Origin: Actinomycetales bacterium
GTDB lineage: Bacteria > Actinomycetota > Actinomycetes > Actinomycetales > Cellulomonadaceae
Assembly: GCA_012514545.1 (NCBI GenBank)
Contig: JAAZAC010000051.1
Span: forward strand, 1 to 18,563
DNA length: 18,563 nucleotides
Direction: 5' to 3'
How positions within the stretch are numbered: the first letter of the stretch is position 1; each line of letters opens with the position of its first letter. Of the stretch, positions 15,432-18,563 are shown piece by piece. Made by a program: the position numbers and the translations under genes. Under the pieces are notes generated by a model, which saw nothing but the letters and a program-made list of their open reading frames with translations, was not told where the DNA came from and did no database searches.

Positions 15432-15914
15432 TCACGGCAACGCCCACAGGCTGACGACGAGCGGGCGCCCCCGCCAGTCGAACGGGACCGCGTGCAGCAG
15501 CCCGGCCGCCGCCGGGGGCCGGGTCGGGGCCACCTCGGGCAGGGTGAGGTCCCCCGGGTCCGGCACCAGCGCCTTGACGTTGCCGCCGACGACGTTCGCG
15601 ACCTCCCCGAACGCGTCGGCGATGTCATCGTCGTCCACGGTGTCGTCCGGGGAAAGCCCCAGCAGCGCCCGGGTGAGCGCGGTCGCGGTCTCACGCTCGG
15701 TCGTCAGGAGGACGCGCCGCCGCGTCGCGCCGTGCACGTCGACCCACGCGTACAGGCCGTCGTCGGGCTCCGGCGCGGGGCCCGACCGTGGCTGGAGGTG
15801 CCCCGGCTCGCCGTCCACCATCGCCGCGAAGACCTCCGAGGCGATGGCCTCGACCGGGTCCGCCGCGTCGGTCCACTCGCCCGGGTCGAAGGGGGTGGCC
15901 ATGTCCTCGCTCAT
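15432..15914 (-). CDS. cheX: CheX-like chemotaxis phosphatase
   Basis: A 160-residue protein with the clear CheC/CheX helix IADAFGEVANVVGGNVKALV; the catalytic pair is E104 and N107, and the following GGN (110-112) is intact. Members remove phosphate from CheY-P and terminate the signal; CheX types work as dimers with one active helix per chain, as here. The N-terminal 40 residues are acidic. The gene's ATG overlaps the stop of the upstream cheY by four bases (ATGA), so phosphatase and substrate are translated together. The C-terminus ends LHAVPFDWRGRPLVVSLWALP. Compared with its paralogue at the operon end this one looks catalytically complete. Confidence 0.85.
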   Translation of the reverse strand: MSEDMATPFDPGEWTDAADPVEAIASEVFAAMVDGEPGHLQPRSGPAPEPDDGLYAWVDVHGATRRRVLLTTERETATALTRALLGLSPDDTVDDDDIADAFGEVANVVGGNVKALVPDPGDLTLPEVAPTRPPAAAGLLHAVPFDWRGRPLVVSLWALP

Positions 15915-16294
15915 GCCGTCTCCTGCAGGTCGACCAGCCCGAGCAGCTGGAGCTTGTCCCGGATCGCGTCGGGGGTGAAGGGCTTGATGACGTACTCGTG
16001 GGCCCCCGCGGCGAGGGCGCGGACGATCTGCGACTGCTCGCTCTCCGTGGTGACCATGACGAGCGTCAGGTCCCGCCAGCGCCGCTCGCGCCGCACGGCC
16101 GAGATGAACCCGAGGCCGTCCATCACGGGCATGTTCCAGTCCACGCAGGCGAGCTCCGCGTCGAGCCCGGCCTCCAGCGCGTCGAGCGCGTCCTGGCCGT
16201 TCTCCGCCTCCACGACGTCGAAGCCCAGCGGACGGAGGATCCCCCCGATGATCCGTCTCATCGTCCGCGAGTCGTCGATGACCAGTGCCTTCAT
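15911..16294 (-). CDS. cheY: CheY-type single-domain response regulator (copy 2)
   Basis: A 127-residue receiver domain. Acid pair D7-D8, phospho-acceptor D52 (CVDWNMPVMDG), switch T82 within VMVTTES, and K104 (VIKPF) are present. It shares the WNMP signature around the phosphorylation site with the other CheY in the operon but differs over most of its length, so the two are not a recent duplication. It overlaps cheR upstream and the cheX-like gene downstream by four bases each, implying tight co-translation. Expected to receive phosphate from CheA, which is not in the window. Confidence 0.94.
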   Translation of the reverse strand: MKALVIDDSRTMRRIIGGILRPLGFDVVEAENGQDALDALEAGLDAELACVDWNMPVMDGLGFISAVRRERRWRDLTLVMVTTESEQSQIVRALAAGAHEYVIKPFTPDAIRDKLQLLGLVDLQETA

Positions 16295-17112
16295 GCTGCC
16301 CTCCGTGCCGGGGTCCGGTAGAGCGCGCCACGACCCACGGGGACCCGCTCCCAGCTGTCGTCGACGCCGATGGTGGTCTCGGCCGCGCCGAGCACGAGGT
16401 AGCCGCCCGGACGCATCGTGCGCCGCACCCGGTCGAGCACCGCCTGCTTGGTGGCCAGGTCGAAGTAGATGAGGACGTTGCGCAGGAAGACGACGTCGAA
16501 CGGCCCGCCGGCCGGTGCGGCGTCGAGCAGGTTGTGCCGCTGGAAGGCGACCTGCGCCCGCACCTCCGGGACGACCTCCCAGTCCGCGCCCGCGCGCCGG
16601 AAGAAGCGCACGAGGTGCGCCGCGGGCAGGCCGCGGTTGATCTCGAGCTGGGTGTAGCGGCCGCGCCGGGCCCGCTCGAGGACGTCCTCCGCGAGGTCGG
16701 TGGCGAGGATCCGCAGCCGGCCCGCGGGGACGACGTCGGCCGCCACCATCGCGATCGAGTACGGCTCCTGCCCCGTGGAGCACGCGGCCGACCAGACCCG
16801 GATCGTGTCCATGGGCCGGTGCGCGAGGAGCTCGGGCAGGACGTGGTCGACGAGCGCCCGGAACGGCTCGAGGTCGCGGAACCACGAGGTCTCGTTCGTC
16901 GTCAGGGCGGCGACGACGGACTCGAGCCGGCTCGGCCGCGGGTCGGCGCGCAGCGCGCGGACGTAGGTGTCGACGTCGGCCAGCTCGGCGGCGCGCGCGA
17001 GCGGGCGCAGGCGGCCCTCGACGAGGTACTCCTTGCCCGGCTCCAGCACGATCCCGCTGCGCCGGCGCACGAGGTCGGCGACGAAACCGAAGCTCTCCGC
17101 GGTGATGGTCAC
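16291..17112 (-). CDS. cheR: Chemotaxis protein methyltransferase
   Basis: A 273-residue S-adenosylmethionine-dependent enzyme that methylates glutamates of chemoreceptors during adaptation. The small N-terminal helical domain (residues 1-75) ends in the family signature TTNETSWFRD. The SAM-binding part has VWSAACSTGQEPYSIAM, LATDLAEDVLERARRGRY and DVVFLRNVLIYFD, all CheR hallmarks. The GTG start overlaps the cheB stop by four bases (GTGA), and its own stop overlaps the cheY start. It has no TPR extension. CheR and CheB side by side give a full methylation/demethylation adaptation module. Confidence 0.97.
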   Translation of the reverse strand: MTITAESFGFVADLVRRRSGIVLEPGKEYLVEGRLRPLARAAELADVDTYVRALRADPRPSRLESVVAALTTNETSWFRDLEPFRALVDHVLPELLAHRPMDTIRVWSAACSTGQEPYSIAMVAADVVPAGRLRILATDLAEDVLERARRGRYTQLEINRGLPAAHLVRFFRRAGADWEVVPEVRAQVAFQRHNLLDAAPAGGPFDVVFLRNVLIYFDLATKQAVLDRVRRTMRPGGYLVLGAAETTIGVDDSWERVPVGRGALYRTPARRAA

Positions 17113-18227
17113 GCCGGCACCCCCGCGTGGCTGACGGCCCGCACGACGGCGGGCGCGATGTCGGGCAGCGGCAGGACGGCGTGCGCGCCCGGGCCGGTCG
17201 CCACCGCGCCCGGCATGCCCCACACGACGCTGGTCGCCTCGTCCTGCGCGAGGACGCGGGCCCCGGCGGCCAGCAGGTCCTCGACGCCGCCCCGGCCGTC
17301 GGACCCCATCCCCGTGAGGACGACGGCGAGCACGTCGCGGCCGAACGCCGTCGCGGCGGAGCGGAACAGCACGTCCACGGACGGCCGGCAGTAGTTCACG
17401 GGCGGGCCGCTGTGCAGGTGGGTGCGGACCGCCGCGCCCGAGCGGACCACCTCGAGGTGCTGGTCGCCGGGCGCGACGTACACCGTGCCCGGCTGGAGCA
17501 CCTCGCCGCCCGCGGCCTCGACCACCGTGGCGGGGCCGAGCCGGTCGAGTCGGCCCGCGAGCTGCGTGGTGAACACGGGCGGCATGTGCTGCACCACGAC
17601 GACCGGCACCGGCAGCGCCCCGAGGCCCCGGACGAGCTGCGACAGGGCCTCCGGCCCCCCGGTGGAGGCGCCGACGACGACGGCGCGCACGTGCCCGCGC
17701 TCCGGCGGGGGCAGGATGCGCACGGCCCCGCGCGACGTCGCGGCGCGGGCGGCGGGCGTCCGGTCCGGCCGGGCGGCGCCAGCGGCGGGTGCGGCCGCGC
17801 CCCCGCTGGCGGGCCGGGCCCGGCCCGCCAGGGCGCGGATGCGCGGGATGAGCTCGGAGGCGACCCGGTCGACGGCCTCCTGCACGCTCGCGTGGCCGGT
17901 GGGCTTGGTGACGTAGTCGGTCGCGCCCGCGGCGAGGGCGTCGAGCGTCGCCGCCGCGCCCCGCTCGGTGAGCGTGGAGAACATGATGATGGGCATCCGG
18001 TGCCCGGCGGCCCGGAGCTCGCGGACGGTCGCGATGCCGTCGAGGACGGGCATCTCGACGTCCATCGTCACGACGTCGGGGGCGAGCTGGGCGACCTTGC
18101 CCACCGCGATCCGGCCGTCCGCGGCGACGCCGACGACCTCGATGCCCTCCGCCGCCTCCAGCGCGAGCGTGACGAGGCGGCGCACGACGACCGAGTCGTC
18201 GACCACCAGGACCTTGATCGGCGGCAC
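17109..18227 (-). CDS. cheB: Chemotaxis protein-glutamate methylesterase/deamidase
   Basis: A 372-residue CheB. The receiver domain (about 1-125) has D10-D11 and phospho-acceptor D56 (TMDVEMPVLDG). An Ala/Pro-rich linker covers about 135-175. The methylesterase domain shows GASTGGPEA (catalytic serine), VQHMP (histidine) and LTGMGSDG (aspartate). Phosphorylation by CheA releases the active site, and the enzyme removes receptor methyl groups. I chose GTG at 18227 (VPPIKVLVVDDS) because GGAGG is four bases upstream; longer in-frame reading has no receiver homology. A sigma-28-like promoter lies about 40 bases upstream, so cheB may begin a motility transcript running through both cheX-like genes. 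Confidence 0.97.
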   Translation of the reverse strand: MPPIKVLVVDDSVVVRRLVTLALEAAEGIEVVGVAADGRIAVGKVAQLAPDVVTMDVEMPVLDGIATVRELRAAGHRMPIIMFSTLTERGAAATLDALAAGATDYVTKPTGHASVQEAVDRVASELIPRIRALAGRARPASGGAAAPAAGAARPDRTPAARAATSRGAVRILPPPERGHVRAVVVGASTGGPEALSQLVRGLGALPVPVVVVQHMPPVFTTQLAGRLDRLGPATVVEAAGGEVLQPGTVYVAPGDQHLEVVRSGAAVRTHLHSGPPVNYCRPSVDVLFRSAATAFGRDVLAVVLTGMGSDGRGGVEDLLAAGARVLAQDEATSVVWGMPGAVATGPGAHAVLPLPDIAPAVVRAVSHAGVPA

Positions 18228-18267
18228 ATGCCCTCCAGCTCCGCGGCGCGGGACGCGCTCGCGGTTC

Positions 18268-18295
18268 AGATCGGCCGCCGGGGCGCCCGGATGAG
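18268..18295 (-). promoter_or_regulatory. Candidate flagellar sigma-28 type promoter before cheB
   Basis: On the minus strand CTCA (18295-18292), 16 bases, then GCCGATCT (18275-18268). This is the same arrangement as before the VanY-type gene. It sits between the MCP stop and cheB. Two 10-bp direct repeats CGGGGCGCCC (18279-18288 and 18300-18309) flank the -35 position. Confidence 0.5.
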
Positions 18296-18336
18296 GCGTC
18301 GGGGCGCCCTGGCTCGGCCGACGTCGGTTCAAACCG

Positions 18337-18563
18337 TCAGTAGCGGAAGCCCGACACGCGGGACTGCAGGTCGGCGGACATCCGCGCCAGCTCGCGGATC
18401 GAGGCCTCCATCTGCGCGAGCACCTCGCTCGACGTCTGGGCGGCGTCGGCGACGCCGGTGATGTTGGCGGCGATCTCCCCCGCACCCGTGGCCGCCTCGG
18501 TCACCGACCGGGAGATCTCGTTCGTCGTCGCCGTCTGCTCCTCCACCGCCGACGCGATCGTCA
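18337..18563 (-). CDS. Methyl-accepting chemotaxis protein, C-terminal fragment
   Basis: The frame is open to the window edge. Its first visible residues, TIASAVEEQTATTNEISRSV, are the well-known methylation-helix segment of MCP signalling domains. The following ITGVADAAQTSSEVLAQM and the terminal ELARMSADLQSRVSGFRY fit the C-terminal end of actinobacterial MCPs. The glutamine/glutamate positions in EEQTAT are expected targets of the CheR and CheB encoded next. The C-terminus has no NWETF-like CheR-docking pentapeptide. Sensor domain, membrane helices and start lie outside the window. 109 bases separate its stop from cheB. Confidence 0.92.
   Translation of the reverse strand, partial: TIASAVEEQTATTNEISRSVTEAATGAGEIAANITGVADAAQTSSEVLAQMEASIRELARMSADLQSRVSGFRY

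Noticed and set aside
18279..18309. Direct repeats CGGGGCGCCC as an attachment site or mobile element end
   Set aside because: Only 10 bp, 11 bases apart, between two chemotaxis genes of one locus; no integrase or transposase is present.

Overview
The window is very GC-rich and its genes use GC-rich third codon positions. It shows GTG starts, TAnnnT -10 boxes with apparently leaderless genes, a tandem glycine riboswitch before gcvP, and a MalFG-type sugar importer with no ATPase gene of its own. Together with a chemotaxis operon this suggests a motile, high-GC actinobacterium; a Cellulomonas-like member of the Micrococcales is my best guess (inference, no alignment run). It looks like core or niche chromosome. 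I see no insertion sequence, phage, integrase, tRNA, rRNA or CRISPR.

Region 1 (1-4612): a partial gene overlaps the end of gcvP on the minus strand. gcvP is preceded by a two-aptamer glycine riboswitch. The 322-base gap before it (3004-3325) holds that riboswitch, a -10 box and the terminator of the next gene, a 58-aa DUF1508 protein. Next come a low-molecular-weight protein tyrosine phosphatase and, divergent from it, a small four-helix membrane protein; the two share a symmetric -10 element.

Region 2 (4613-11427): the 346-base gap 4613-4958 holds two hairpins and what looks like an independent small transcript of about 200 nt on the minus strand. It has its own promoter, a Shine-Dalgarno that can pair with 16 consecutive bases of the 16S 3' end, a 12-codon ORF (MISSWTREVAAR) and a long terminal inverted repeat. 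Upstream lies a sugar operon, transcribed right to left: GH13 alpha-glucosidase, lipoprotein sugar-binding protein and two permeases, with a LacI-family regulator just upstream. Matching CAAG/CTTG operators sit at the lacI promoter and over the -35 box of the GH13 promoter, suggesting one regulator controls itself and the operon. A strong hairpin pair separates the binding protein from the permeases.

Region 3 (11515-13362): a 615-aa lipoprotein of unknown function has a Pro/Thr/Glu tandem repeat and a barrel-like C-terminal domain.

Region 4 (13363-18563): motility region. A cyclic-di-GMP-I (GEMM-I) riboswitch precedes a 54-aa orphan protein. Divergent from it is a VanY/LAS-type peptidase with no Sec signal but a flagellar-like N-terminus. 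Then, on the minus strand, come MCP (3' end only), cheB, cheR, cheY, cheX-like, cheY, cheX-like, mostly overlapping by 4 bases. CTCA-N16-GCCGATC, close to the flagellar sigma-28 promoter consensus, occurs before both the peptidase and cheB. This suggests both belong to one motility regulon, with c-di-GMP acting on the neighbouring orphan gene.
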